A DNA stretch of 64,000 nt from Enterobacter sp. EA-1 (GCA_002886105.1 CP025776.1:4464001-4528000), one strand, 5' to 3'. Positions 45,839 to 56,221 are shown, counted from the first letter of the stretch. Notes: a model not told the origin generated them from the sequence alone. Numbers and translations: made by a program.

Positions 45839-46790
45839 CTATGCATCAACCACATCCAATACCGTTTTGCGAAAACAAGCATAGGCCTCTTCCCATGAAA
45901 CGTGGCTTTCACCGAAGACCATTGGTGTGACGAATTGCAGATAGCGTTCCTTATAAACAGGGTTATTCACGAGTTCTTCCAGCCCCATTTTAAGTTCTCC
46001 AATAGGTGATTCACAGAACTCAGGATACTGGACACCGTAACGTTCAATATCCTGCTCAATGCATTCCTGAACGAAGTGCTTTAAAACAGGAACGTCAGCA
46101 ACTTTTTCTCTAACAATACAAAAATTGTCGTAGATATGACGCACCAGTGACTCATCAACTGCACGTTCTACATTACGCATGCTTGCAGCCGTTCTACGCA
46201 TCATCGAAATCAGCTTTTCAGCTTGCGTGCTGGCGATAGTTGCGCAGGAAAAGCCCTCACTACTTCACCCTTCTTTGTTAGATCCATTACCAGTGAGCTA
46301 ATAGGACGGTTTTCCGCAGCCTCAAGCAAATCTGTTTCCATTAATTCCAGTTTGATAAATGGCCTTAAGCAAGGAGCTTGTGCATATTTCTGCGGGTAAC
46401 GCACCGGAATTTCATTATAGCGGTTTTCATCACGAGTAACCTTTGGGTACTCCTCATCCATGCTAAACATACCTGGAAGCTACAATCGTTTCGGTGATGG
46501 TCTTAATAATACCTTTACGGATATTTTTACGTTGATTTCTGGAATATTGCAGGGAAAAACCGGCGATGGGGACAAGCTTAATATCCACGTCTTCTGACAT
46601 CCTGTTCAAAGATATCCCCGCTTTTGATAGTGCCGTTCCACCGGCAAAAACCAGTTGATGCGTGTCAAATGCCAAAGGCTGGAAGCAATCGCAATAACTC
46701 AACGATATAATAATCTTTCTCTACAATTGCAACTGATTCAATGCCCAGAGCATCAGCAACATCTGGGAATAGCTTTGTTAAATCATCCAT
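45839..46790 (-). CDS. abiEii: AbiEii-type nucleotidyltransferase toxin
   Basis: About 315 residues, a DNA polymerase beta-like nucleotidyltransferase. The early segment HQLVFAGGTALSKAGIS and NRMSEDVDIKLVP carry the G-G-T and D-x-D metal motifs of the AbiEii/MNT family. The C-terminal helical part runs to VLDVVDA. In known pairs the toxin modifies tRNA or nucleotides and the AbiEi partner neutralises and autoregulates it. The start is ATG 46790, overlapping the partner's stop. Frames break near 46705, 46470 and 46225. Confidence 0.82.
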
Positions 46791-47165
46791 TTAGTTTGCT
46801 GCTCCCTACTGACAATGTTCTCTTAAAACGTGGGGAGGTTTGTGACGCAGGATCTGGTGGATTTACGCTGTTGTAGGCGCTTGTTGCTCCTACCGGTGCG
46901 GTAATCCACTTTCAGACGTTCCAACGCCTCAATCACTCTACTGCAGCCGAACCTCCGAGGAGCCGCAGGCATCAACTTACCGGTAATCACATTTTGCCGC
47001 GCTTTGGTGTAGACGCCATAGCCTACTTTCTCAGCAGTTGCCCTTCCTTCACCCAGTTCACGCAGTGCTCTACCAATTTGGTCGTAACCAGCAAGATCTT
47101 TGAAATCGTCACGAGTGAAAACATAACGCTTTGAGCCGTGACTGAATTCGAGCTTTTATGGTCAT
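46778..47165 (-). CDS. AbiEi-like antitoxin / DUF6088 regulator
   Basis: About 128 residues. The winged-helix start MTIKARIQSR, with FTRDDFKDLAGYDQIGRALR and LLRKVGYGVYTKAR, is typical of DUF6088 proteins that partner AbiEii toxins. VIEALERLKVDYRTG follows. Frames break near 47145, 46955, 46880 and 46830. The end overlaps the toxin start by about 13 bases. Two 15-base direct repeats lie just upstream and could be its operator. Confidence 0.75.
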
Positions 47166-47195
47166 GTCATCCTCCTTTGTTCATTTCTTCATCAT

Positions 47196-47233
47196 AGCAA
47201 ACATACGACACTTTTAACAGCAAACATACGACA
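47196..47233 (-). promoter_or_regulatory. 15-bp direct repeat upstream of the AbiE-like pair
   Basis: The sequence agcaaacatacgaca occurs exactly twice (47196-47210 and 47219-47233), 23 bases apart, 31 bases before the antitoxin start. The spacing of about two helical turns suits an autoregulatory operator; that role is inferred. Confidence 0.6.
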
Positions 47234-47270
47234 ACTCACTTACCTCGCAGCCAGCATTCCCGGATAGTGT

Positions 47271-48072
47271 TTAGCTATGATCGTTCATACATTTAATCAA
47301 CTCCAGACGCTTGAAGGTCAAGTGCGCCGTACCTTTTGATAGTAACGAATGCTGAATAACTCATCTTCATAAACATTCTTAGCCGGATTATCACGAATAT
47401 GCTCTATCAATCGGGTGAGATATCACCACGGTTGTCAGGGATGGGTTTGCCATCCAGTAGAAACAGCATTCTCTCCAGATCCGCCAGTTGATCCCGTCGC
47501 CAACCCCAGTTAAGGCTAAAGCCCCAGCGGTTATGCGTCACCAGATTGTTAATGATGATCTTCTTACCGGAAGCAGCAGGGACTATTGGTTTTGTAATCC
47601 CATGACAGACCTTTGAACACGTTGATGATCCCGCGCTCAAAGACATCCATTTTGTTCAAATGTAACTGCTCAAAAGTACTGAGGATATTCGCCTCACTGA
47701 TCGCAGGAAGATCGCCCTCCTCCAGATTCTTATGCCACTGGTCGCGAGCCTGAGCATCCATCAAGGCCATCATGCCAGACTTCAGCATCAAATCGCGCCA
47801 GATACTGCGATCTATATTGCGGGTGACGGCAGGCATTGCTTTATCAGCCTTTTCAGTCAGCCAGCTATCGTAGCGGTGCCCGGACTTCATCGCTCCAGTC
47901 TTGCGCTGTACCACCGCCAATTTCTGAGGTCAGCCGTGAAATAGCATCAAGCTGCTGGAATGAGTTGTTCGATCCGTTTTAGTGCGGTATCGCGGCCCGT
48001 GACAACACGCTCGATACTGGTCGAAAGAATGAGTTCATTGTGTTCCGTCAACACGTCGGGTTCTGTTTGCAT
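47271..48072 (-). CDS. DUF4942-type protein of P4-like islands
   Basis: About 267 residues from ATG 48072. The N-terminal part (LILSTSIERVVTGRDTALKR) is helical, the middle has SIWRDLMLKSGMMALMDAQA and MDVFERGIINVFKGLSWDYK, and the C-terminus has NRWGFSLNWGWRRDQLADLE. This matches DUF4942 proteins, which regularly sit next to CbtA/CbeA and the RadC-like gene in E. coli islands. Function unknown. Breaks are near 47915, 47610, 47420 and 47330. Confidence 0.72.
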
Positions 48073-48191
48073 CGTTAATCGTCCATAGCAAACACGCCTG
48101 CCGGGAATGCAGGCGCTATGCGATGAATAAAAAAGGTGGGAAGTTCAGAAGCCAAAAATCAGGAACGAGGCTCGAAGAATTTAAGTATTCA

Positions 48192-48499
48192 TTAATCCGG
48201 TAGCTCGCCCGCTCGGAGAATATCAGTCGCGGTCAGGAACGGAGTCTGTTCCTGCCAGCTAAACCCTTGCGGTCGATGCGTACCAGTTCATAACGTTCTA
48301 CCAGAAAATTAACAGCATCGGCGAGCGTGATTCCTGCATCGATATGCTCCTCGATGACCGCGTCGTCATGGAATGATGTGTCGTTAAGCGTCAGGCCGTA
48401 ATGGTGATCCAGCAGATACGTTAAAAGTTGCTGCCAGACCTGCACGGGCGACGGACGTGACGAAACCGGCACCTTGGCCGGTACAGTTGAAATGTGCAT
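48192..48499 (-). CDS. cbtA: CbtA/YeeV-family cytoskeleton-inhibiting toxin
   Basis: Type IV toxin of about 102 residues. In E. coli the family blocks FtsZ and MreB polymerisation. It starts [19 protein letters not shown], then [40 protein letters not shown] and KYELVRID-like [19 protein letters not shown]. One break near 48250 restores the usual tail [10 protein letters not shown]. The antitoxin gene lies 36 bases upstream. Confidence 0.9.
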
Positions 48500-48535
48500 G
48501 GGTAGAATCCTGAGAAAAGAAGAAGAGAGAAGGTG

Positions 48536-48859
48536 TTACGGTGTGGGATAAATAGAGATGTAAACGTAACCGCAGCTACCACGGGGATCAGCTATACAGG
48601 TTAAACTCGCAAGTTGAATTTTCACCTGACGTTGCTGATGTGGATTTAGTTCGCCAGCAAGCAGCATATCTTCCAGTTGTTCTACAAACAGCGGGAAAGC
48701 CAGATCTAATTTCTGCAGGTGCATGGGGCTAAAACTCCCCGTCAATCCAGCCCTGTCAGTCAGGTAATACAGCCGGTTGCCTTCCTGAACTAATCTTGCG
48801 CCAAATCGAGGGGTGATATCGCTTTGTAGACCCCATTCATGAGGGTGTGTGATTGACAC
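48536..48859 (-). CDS. cbeA: CbeA/YeeU-family antitoxin
   Basis: 107 residues in one frame. The family counteracts CbtA by promoting FtsZ/MreB bundling instead of binding the toxin. It carries EWGLQSDITPRFGARLVQEG, NRLYYLTDRAGLTG, FPLFVEQLEDMLLAGELNP and the end CGYVYISIYPTP. The start is GTG 48859; an ATG two bases upstream is out of frame, so the normal start may be obscured. Confidence 0.9.
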   Translation of the reverse strand: MSITHPHEWGLQSDITPRFGARLVQEGNRLYYLTDRAGLTGSFSPMHLQKLDLAFPLFVEQLEDMLLAGELNPHQQRQVKIQLASLTCIADPRGSCGYVYISIYPTP

Positions 48860-48873
48860 ATGAAAACCTCCGT

Positions 48874-49343
48874 TTAAAGCAAACCCTGCTCAGCAAAAGA
48901 CACCACTTCGTTCCCAACAACCAAATGATCCAGCATTCGCACTTCTACCAGTGCTAGCGCTTTCACTATCCGCTGAGTGATGTGTTTGTCATGCTGACTG
49001 ATTTCTGTCGTACCTGACGGATGGTTATGCGCCAGAATTACCGCAGCGGCATTGTGTTTCAGAGCTAATTTAACCACTTCGCGGGGATGAACTTCAGTAT
49101 GGCTGAGTGTGCCGGTAAATGAGTTTCGCATCCCAGTAGGCAGTGCTGATTATCGAGATACATCACGATAAAAACTTCACGCTCCTGATGAGCCATCTGT
49201 AATTGCAGCCAGTCTTAGTGAAGCTGGTGGAGGTAAATGGCTCACTCCGGTTGACGCTGATATTTCTCCAGCAGGCGTAATGCCCGACGAATGACGCGTT
49301 GCTCGTTTGCAGGAAATACCGGGGATAAATTAAATACAGACAT
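48874..49343 (-). CDS. RadC-like JAB-domain protein (YeeS/YfjY family)
   Basis: About 155 residues, the short RadC form of P4-like islands. After [20 protein letters not shown] and [10 protein letters not shown] comes the JAB/MPN metal motif: [19 protein letters not shown], then AHNHPSG with downstream D (HDKHITQRI). Such proteins are not proven to act in repair. Frames break near 49245, 49190 and 49140. It is in the usual order DUF932, RadC-like, CbeA, CbtA. Confidence 0.85.
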
Positions 49344-49361
49344 TTTTGTTCCTTAAGAAAC

Positions 49362-49390
49362 AAAAAGCCTCGCCGGTTTATTGGCAAGGC
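49362..49390 (-). terminator. Terminator between the DUF932 and RadC-like genes
   Basis: The arms gcctcgcc (49367-49374) and ggcaaggc (49383-49390) form an 8-bp stem with one G-T pair. On the minus strand the stem is followed by TTTTTG. Confidence 0.75.
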
Positions 49391-49414
49391 CTGAGGGAAG
49401 GGATAATAAAAGGT

Positions 49415-50240
49415 TCATGAGGCAAGCTGCAGCATATTCTCAGCCATCACCCACAGAGCACGGTTAAGCTTCACATCACCGTCTATACCTTTTACATAGC
49501 ACGAGTATGGGCACGTTTGCCTTTGGTGGTTCGTCCAGACAGACCGCCTTTAATCAGGTTTTCCTGAATGCGCTGATAAGTGGTCCACAGGTCGTTACTT
49601 TCATCCTGCCAGCGGCGCGGGGATAGGATTTGCGAATCCGTCACCGGCTGATGCTCTTCACCAAAGCGATAGGTTAATGCCGCTTTCGCCATCGCCTGCT
49701 GTGCTGGCGGAGTTGGACATTAGCGACTGCATGGCATCGCGTTTCTCTTCTACACGGTCAAATATTCCCAGCACTTCGTAAGCCCCTTCAATGACTTTCT
49801 CCACCACGTTGCCTTTATGAGGTACACGAACCTCACCAAAACTCTCACCGCAAATTAGTCCATTCTGGCAGACTGAACGAAATAATCCCCGGCAACATCT
49901 GATAACTGCTCGAACCATCGTGGCTGTTGAGCAGAATAATTTCCGGAACTTGCTTGCCAGTGATTTGGCCCTCACGACGAAGACGCAGCATGTGTTTGGT
50001 GTGTTCGCGCTTGCTCTGGTCGCGCACTCGGGTCTGGCAGGCAAAGAAAGGCTGGAAACCTTCACGTTGCAGATTATCGAGCAGGGTTATTGTCGGGATA
50101 TAAGTGTATCGGTCGCTGCGGGACTCATGCTTTTCTTCACTAAAGACGCTGGGCACGTAATGTGCCAGTTCGTCGTGAGTTAATGGGCGGTCGCGGCGTA
50201 CAACATTAACCGCACCAAAGCGGCTGGCTAATCGGATCAT
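49415..50240 (-). CDS. DUF932 protein (YfjQ/YafZ family)
   Basis: About 273 residues starting MIRLASRFGAVNVVRRDRPLT after a good aaaggaatt site. Conserved DUF932 parts are YTYIPTITLLDNLQREGFQP, EIILLNSHDGSSSYQMLPG and QNGLICGESFGEVRVPHKG. The C-terminal half continues in two other frames to WVMAENMLQLAS. Common in P4-like islands and plasmids; molecular function not established. Breaks are near 49880, 49700 and 49495. Confidence 0.85.
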
Positions 50241-50273
50241 GATTAATTCCTTTTGGGAGATGAAAAACGAAAA

Positions 50274-50301
50274 GGCCATGCTTCCCGAAGGAGGCATGGC
50301 C
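50274..50301 (-). terminator. Terminator between IrmA and DUF932 genes
   Basis: The arms ggccatgc and gcatggcc are exact inverted copies around ttcccgaaggag. On the minus strand the stem is followed by TTTTCG and more T. Confidence 0.8.
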
Positions 50302-50348
50302 TGATGTTGTTGTGAGTCTGAGGTCTGGCAGATTTAAGTCTAAGCCAG

Positions 50349-50812
50349 TTATGATGCCTTATTCATAGCAACCGATACTGACAGTGGCTGATAATACTGT
50401 GGATCGAAAACGGACAGTGGCAGCCTAGCCTGATGGCCGTTGCGCTCTTCGGTCGCCTTCATGATTTCCCAACAGCGCTGACGTTTTCGACACATTCATG
50501 TTCAAGAAAAGCTTCCTGAGAACGAGTAGCATCACTGTCGCCAAAGGGGGCAACGTCCATTGTTCCCGTCGCCAGCGTGTTGCCCGCCTTGTCTTTCAGC
50601 CCCAGCGAAACAGACAGCGGGCCAAAACCCACACCGCTTCCACCATTATCCAGACGGAACTGATACACACAGATATTACCGGGAGTCCACACGGTATCGG
50701 TGTTGCGGATACTGATATAGCGTTGTTCATCTGCGTAAGCGGATGACGGATGGCACAGCATTAAAACGACAATGGCAGGTAAGGTTTTAGCAAATCGGCT
50801 GACGAGTGGCAT
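50349..50812 (-). CDS. irmA: IrmA-like secreted protein
   Basis: About 154 residues with a signal peptide (LPAIVVLMLCHPSSAYA) and a mature start DEQRYISIRNTDTVWTPGN. The features NICVYQFRLDNGG, GPLSVSLGLKDKAGN, FLEHECVENV with paired Cys, EIMKATEERNGH and LPLSVFDPQYY follow the E. coli interleukin-receptor mimic IrmA closely. IrmA is a small fibronectin III-like domain-swapped dimer. One frame break lies near 50468. In CP4-57 the gene yfjT sits in the same place. Effect in this host unknown. Confidence 0.82.
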
Positions 50813-51068
50813 GATTTTGCTGTAAGTAGGTTTTGCCCATACCCTTACTATCGTGAAAGAAGGTATATCTATATCTTTCCTGACAATCCCTTTCCATAGT
50901 TCTTTTCCTTTAGTGGCATTTGGGACGTGGCTTTTGGGAAGTGTTCAGCAGTTGCCTGTGCGACGACACAATTCCGCTAAGCTTTGCTGTGCGACCCATT
51001 GCTGTAGTTTCCGATCCTCGTCCGAGCGATTAGCCGCCAATGTGGCTTGCTGTTGTTTATTAACACAA

Positions 51069-51593
51069 TTATCTGGCATCACCATAATGACTTTTGGGGG
51101 CTATCTGTTGTCTGACTTTTGCAATCTTAGCCTTAAGAACAGCATCCGTATCTTGGGGGTGCAGACCAATCGGGGTATATAAGAGCATCGATAGCCTTAT
51201 CACGTACCGAAGCTTGGTTATCAATAACGGCAAAGTAGCAGCCTTCTCCTTTATCATCTCCCTGATAAACCGTTTCCAATATCGTTGTAGGTTTCACCGA
51301 CAGGATTCAGTTTTAGTTGACGAATATGCGGGTTTTCTTATCGGCCGGAAAATTGCACCACCACCACGGGTACGTAGCAAAAACTGCTTCGTCCACGGGT
51401 AGTTATCAATAACATTGGCCCGGGTAGAGCATATTGTGCAGCGTATTGTCATCCATGCCATCAGCTGATTTCCAGCCGTCAGCCTGCATGTACTCCCGGC
51501 TTTGACAGAACCGACGATATTGCCAGCGTCAGCCGGAAAAACTGCACTTAGACAAATGCTGGTAGCCAGCAATGTAGTGGTAAGTAATTTCAT
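51069..51593 (-). CDS. Unknown periplasmic protein, frame uncertain
   Basis: ATG 51593 opens a clear signal peptide ([20 protein letters not shown], then ADAGN). The mature part cannot be joined with certainty: plausible pieces in different frames are YMQADGWKSADGMDDNTLHN, LKLNPVGETYNDIGNGLSG, and a possible separate small frame at 51069-51257. It stands where CP4-57 has yfjS, but I see no firm match. Many errors are likely here. Confidence 0.4.
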
Positions 51594-52302
51594 CGTGGTT
51601 ATTCCTTCTAAGGTATAAGCCGCCGTCAGTTGCGACAAAGCAATGAATGGAAAAAAGCGAAAGTGGGGTAAAGCCTGAAGAAAATCCGGGTGAGAGGATA
51701 TCGCGCATCGCTATATCAGGAGCGAAGCTGCCGTTGTGGAGCGTGACTGCACGAATATCCGTCAAGGGAAATACTGCTATCCGGGTCTGATGCTCTCCTG
51801 TCAGATACCACTCGCCGTCACGCAGAACCAGCCGATAGGGAGCGAGGCCTGCACAGCGGTAACCGTTACCGAGCAGCGTCACCTTTCGATGTTCTGATAC
51901 CGCGCTCACCAACCGAGTGAATACGCCTGATTCTGGGATGAAACTCGGGCTGTTCCCTGCCAGATAAGGCAAGGAGACTCTCCTGATCCGCTCAACAGTG
52001 AACTGACCAGATGGTTATCCATATCAGGAAACAGAGCTTCAACGCCTGACTGACGGGCAAATTTCATCACCGCTAACTCTCTCTGGCGGCTACCGGATAG
52101 CAAGCGGCATCGGCCTTTGCGATACTCCAGATCCAGAGTACATCAGACGTTCCCGAAAGTCCCGGCGTAGAGTTCGAACCGACACACCAAATTCGGTTGC
52201 CAGCGCTCGTAAATCTAGCGTTTCACCCGCCACCCGAGGGCGGCTGATAATTAATGACAGTCGGACGGCAAGCCGGTCATGGCGACGTTCAGCCTGAGTC
52301 AT
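51529..52302 (-). CDS. WYL-domain transcription regulator (YfjR family)
   Basis: About 230 residues. N-terminal DeoR-type winged helix ([21 protein letters not shown]) and a C-terminal WYL domain whose core reads [20 protein letters not shown]. Breaks lie near 52120, 51975 and 51870. The 3' end is uncertain: the last frame runs to 51529, overlapping the next gene. Such regulators are common in P4-like islands and defence regions, where they repress neighbouring genes. Confidence 0.78.
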
Positions 52303-52509
52303 GAAATTGATACTCCAGCAGGATAATTAGCTGAAAATAAACGATTATTGTAACGAGGCGGGGGGACAGGGAACACAAGAAGACGTATTTTTTACAGTTG
52401 CCAAAATCAACCGTGACGGGGCGTAAAGGGAAAACTGTCGAAATTCAGCAGATTATAAAACATCAGAACGGACAGGGTATGTCCCGAAGATAATGGCAGG
52501 TAAGCCAAG

Positions 52510-53389
52510 TCAGAAGAAAATCCAGTCCCAAACGGCGCGAGCAGCGGATACTACGGCATCGCGGACAGTGCGAATAACTGCTTTCAGTGGCGCGGGAATA
52601 AATGATGCCGCTTCCGCAGAATCAAATACCTCCCCGACCGCATTAACAAAGCCTTCACGAGCCTGCTTTTTTTACCGGCTCACTGCATAACCTCCCATGC
52701 AGTTGTGTCGCCAATGGGCTGGTGGCTCGGTCTGGCAGGCAGCACATCATCGTTTCTATCATTGATGGGAGATTCCATTCTGTTCTCGCTGAGACAGCGC
52801 ACACCGGATGGTGTGGTGAGAATAACTGGCGAATAGACGCCAGTCTGGCCTCGATATTCACCAACTGATGCGGGGATGGTGCATTGCTGGTGACAAACCA
52901 TTCATGGCATGGCTCGATTTTGTCAGCCCCGTTAACGACAAACAGAAACAGTTGCTGGTAGCCAGTCATCACTCGCCGGTAGAAGCGTTCATCCACAGAG
53001 AAGGCTCGATCATCGGCTTTGATAACCCACAGGATGAGATCCAACTCCAGGGAGAATATTGCGATATAAAGATTCATATTCTTTATCCTGCAGCTCGCTC
53101 TCGCCGACTCCGGGTAGGTCTATTAGTATCAGGCTATGGTCACCACTGCTCAGACGCAATCGCAGTACGTCACGGGTGCAGGCGTGGACATCACTGATGG
53201 GCGTAACCTCACCCTCGGAAAAGCGCATTACAGAGAGATGATTTTCCCGCGCCTGTTTTGCCCATGATCCCGATGACTGGTTCGTAGTGGAGTGAGTTTT
53301 TGAACATGGTCAAGAATATGTCTGCCAATGGCATGGGGGAGTGACGCTAGTGGCTTTTCAAATGGCCATTAGCCCTTCTGATTTTTCAT
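52510..53389 (-). CDS. YfjP/YkfA-family GTPase
   Basis: About 285 residues of an Era/Obg-like GTPase found in P4-like islands. G1 is GIMGKTGAGKSS, the G2/G3 region has VHACTRDVLRLRL and LIDLPGVGES, and the G4-like region is LFLFVVNGADKIEP. The C-terminus has PAPLKAVIRTVRDAVVSAAR and ends WDWIFF. The N-terminal part (LPHAIGRHILDHV) is restored only by joining frames near 53300. The start at 53389 is likely but not certain. Other breaks are near 53060, 52860 and 52670. Confidence 0.8.
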
Positions 53390-53414
53390 TAAACTACCTC
53401 AGACAGAGAACAAA

Positions 53415-53440
53415 ACCTCCGAGCCGAAGGCGTCGGAGGT
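53415..53440 (-). terminator. Terminator downstream of the unknown cargo pair
   Basis: The arms acctccga and tcggaggt surround gccgaaggcg. On the minus strand the stem is followed by TTTTG. Confidence 0.7.
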
Positions 53441-53668
53441 GATTCACTGCGATAATATCTGTCTGAAATTATTTGGAATGATGTGCAAACAAGTGTCCTA
53501 CATCACATCTGATTTTACACTATACAGGTTTCAACATGCTCAAGCGTGATAACTCATTGTCGATAAGATATTTGAGTGTCTCATCTAGCGTCATGCTTTT
53601 ACTTTCAGCAATCTGGCCCAGCCTTTTTGGGTATAATTTGTTCAATTTCAAAGAGGGATGCGTATCTT

Positions 53669-54019
53669 TTATCTTTTCCTACGGGATTTTTGTTCCCAAG
53701 CTTTACTCAGTTCTTCGAGCAATATTTCTTTGTGGCTTAAAGTACTTGTACCACCCAATCCATAAGAAATGAATTTCCCATCCTTTCTTCTTTTATTTTC
53801 TTTCAGATAACCTAGTTGCTCGTCACTCCACCCTTTCCAGTTATCAAAGATAGCAATAATAAAATGGTAGCGTTGCTCACAGGAAATAGGTTTGGTATCA
53901 ATAGAAATATATTTCTTCCTCATTTGCTCCCAAACCCATAAACATTGCTCTTCATTATTCTTATCCAGCCATGAAAATGCTCTAGGGAACTGATTGCTGG
54001 CATTAGCCCAAGCCCTCAT
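53669..54019 (-). CDS. Unknown island cargo protein B
   Basis: 116 residues in one frame beginning MRAWANASNQFPRAFSWLDK, with helical charged segments (LWVWEQMRKKYIS, FIIAIFDNWKGWSDEQLGY) and a lysine/arginine-rich tail. No family recognised. It overlaps the stop of the upstream gene by 4 bases (ATGA), so it is either translationally coupled or the second half of one protein split by an error. Confidence 0.55.
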   Translation of the reverse strand: MRAWANASNQFPRAFSWLDKNNEEQCLWVWEQMRKKYISIDTKPISCEQRYHFIIAIFDNWKGWSDEQLGYLKENKRRKDGKFISYGLGGTSTLSHKEILLEELSKAWEQKSRRKR

Positions 54020-54504
54020 GACTTCCGTGATAGCTGGTCTGCTTCCCTCGTCGATTGGTGCATTTTCAAAATGACATCGATTATTTTTTCCATTACATCT
54101 GGGATAACATCCGTATTCGTTACCCTAGAGAAGTCTAATCCATTAGCTTGTTCACATTTTGGTGGGGGAAAATTCAGATCCAAGTCCTGCAGATTTACGT
54201 CTAAATCACGGAAGTTTATCTCGCCTTTATTATTTATTTTCCCCGTATTTTGAGGGGACATGACCACATCGGGGCATGGACATGAAACTGTGGCATATCG
54301 AGCTTTGTTCGGATGTTCATACTGGCGAGTGCTACGGTTTTGTTCGCTAGTAAACGAAAGAGAAAGAAATGCATAGCCCTTGGGTTTTTCCTCAACCACT
54401 TTAGGCGACTTGCCTGTCGCAGTCTCTTTTTCGCATTTCCCGTTCATCGAATTCATACCCCTCCACGATACCTCTCCTACCCTAGAATGGTTGTTTTCCA
54501 TCAT
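54016..54504 (-). CDS. Unknown island cargo protein A
   Basis: 162 residues in one frame. Low-complexity polar N-terminus with KEKPKGYAF-like and Ser/Asn-rich parts, a proline/Cys cluster (VSCPCPDVV), a repeat-like stretch INFRDLDVNLQDLDLNFPPP, and a helical C-terminus (DVIPDVMEKIIDVILKMHQS). No family recognised. AT content is higher than in neighbouring island genes. It lies between the YfjP-type GTPase and AlpA, a cargo position. Confidence 0.55.
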   Translation of the reverse strand: MMENNHSRVGEVSWRGMNSMNGKCEKETATGKSPKVVEEKPKGYAFLSLSFTSEQNRSTRQYEHPNKARYATVSCPCPDVVMSPQNTGKINNKGEINFRDLDVNLQDLDLNFPPPKCEQANGLDFSRVTNTDVIPDVMEKIIDVILKMHQSTREADQLSRKS

Positions 54505-55113
54505 TTCACTCCAAGAGTAAAAGAAGACAATTCAGATGTAAACCATACTTTTCTGAAGGGCAGAATGATATAAAAACCGTGCAATAACGTAGTAAAAGTG
54601 TAGTGCTCAATTTCGGTTGAGATAAATATATCAATAGGTTAGGTATGACAACTAGCCTTTTCCGCATCAAGAATACAGTATTCTACTTACAACCCACGAA
54701 GAAACCTACCCCATGGTGTTGTGCACAAAAAATCGTAGCCAAATTCAGCAGGCACGTCCTTCTACCATTAACTCCGATTGACTGCTCAGTAACTGCCAAG
54801 GAAAGAAGTGGATGCTTTATTCACTCCCGCAGTAAACGACCTTTGACATGCAATGAAAAAATTTCCCTTAGTGCAGTGCTCAAGGGCAACCAAGAAATTG
54901 GTATGGAGTAGCATTCAGAGAACTCAGTAGCTGATAGCTGGCGGTTCGTTATGATGCAGCACTTAGGGGATCGATTTTCCAATAGGCCGGTAGTGGCATA
55001 GAGGTCAATGGCCTTCAACTTTTTTACAGATTACCGGGTTGGTATGCCGAAGCACGTGGTCGTTATCAAACATCACGAGTCTGGCTTACCTTTCTTAACC
55101 GGAGAATCGAATA
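54505..55113. other. Region without a supported gene upstream of alpA
   Basis: About 600 AT-rich bases. One plus-strand frame at 54645-54911 (88 codons) has no family resemblance and a poor composition, so I do not call it. The stretch probably carries the divergent promoters of alpA and the cargo pair. Confidence 0.4.
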
Positions 55114-55321
55114 ATGAACACCCATCTTTCTCTTTTAGAAGACCAGTTTGTCAATATGGCATATATCACCAGTCTGACTGGCTTAACGGACAAGTGGTTC
55201 TACAAGCTAATCAAAGATGATGTTTTCCCAAAACCAATAAAATGGGCCGTAGCTCCCGCTGGCTAAAAAGCGAAGTTGAATCCCCGGCTCCGAGGAACGT
55301 ATTAACCAATCCCGTAAATAA
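55114..55321 (+). CDS. alpA: AlpA-family excisionase/transcription activator
   Basis: About 68 residues of the MerR-like phage AlpA family, which activates integrase expression and excision of P4-like elements. It reads MNTHLSLLEDQFVNMAYITS, then LTDKWFYKLIKDDVFPKPIK and RSSRWLKSEVESW. The end is restored by reading CCTGG at 55281-55288 (here ccccgg) and CCAGG at 55289-55295 (here ccgagg), giving LQERINQSRK and TAA. Confidence 0.85.
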
Positions 55322-55416
55322 CCTCAATCCGAACTAACGTTGCAGTACGAAGATAGTTATCCGGCTCCCCGGAGATTTTCTGCCGCCTGTAATTTAAGCC
55401 AGAAGGAATATAAACG

Positions 55417-56012
55417 ATGAAAGGCTATAAACCGCGTTACGAAGAACTTCAAAAATGCTACCAGACCCGTTGACTGATTTTACGAAGCTGACTGTCCGGC
55501 AGGGAATGTGCCATCAAAACATATATCACTATCATAGCCTGACGGTTGGCTGTCTAAATTTTCATGGTAAAGAAGCTGTTATTGCTATTGTGCCCCACTG
55601 GCTACACCGGCTTATTTACGGAAAGGCAGCGGCAGCAACATTATCGATAGATGATGACCTGAACGTAAGCTTATTAACGCAGGAGCACCTGTTAGCCCAC
55701 CATCCCATGCTTGAAGGCGTTCTGCTTTCGGAATGTGTCCGTTTAAAACAGCGTTCACTGGCAAATAAGCTCACCAGCCTTTTTCAGCAGTTTAGAGGGA
55801 CTGAGCTCCGTCTAAAGCTTGTCTGGCTGTGCTGGTACGATTTGATGTTGGGGAATTGTCTTGCTGACTGGATTGAAAGTCTCAAGTTCAAAACAAGCGA
55901 GGAGGTAAATAACTGGGTCAATGACCGACAGGCTGAGAACCATATGCTTACCAGCATGATGGATGAGTACGTCTGTTTTGCCTACCGCACTGTACTCGAT
56001 CCGCTGATTTGA
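55417..56012 (+). CDS. Unknown protein downstream of alpA
   Basis: About 196 residues, starting MKGYKPRYEELQKCYQTR after an aaggaa site, with one frame break near 55470. The rest is continuous: VGCLNFHGKEAVIAIVPHWL, LEGVLLSECVRLKQRSLANK, LRLKLVWLCWYDLMLGN and FAYRTVLDPLI. It looks like a soluble, mostly helical protein. It sits in a P4-like replication/control region, but I do not recognise the family. Confidence 0.6.
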
Positions 56013-56221
56013 GCCTCAAGCCTTGTTCTGTAAGGTCTAAGAAATGTTCAGGGAGTTAAAATTAATATCGGTTAATTAATATAATTAATAGGCACTCCCT
56101 TTTTATATTCCTCTTAAACCTGTCTACAGATCTGCCCATTAATAATCCATCCCTCAGCTTATTGCCGGGGGATTATCCTCCTCTACATGGCTGTTCCAAG
56201 CAGCAGTCAGGAAATAACCAC

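Noticed and set aside
54645-54911. 88-codon plus-strand reading frame upstream of alpA
   Set aside because: No family resemblance, no convincing ribosome-binding site and a composition unlike neighbouring genes.
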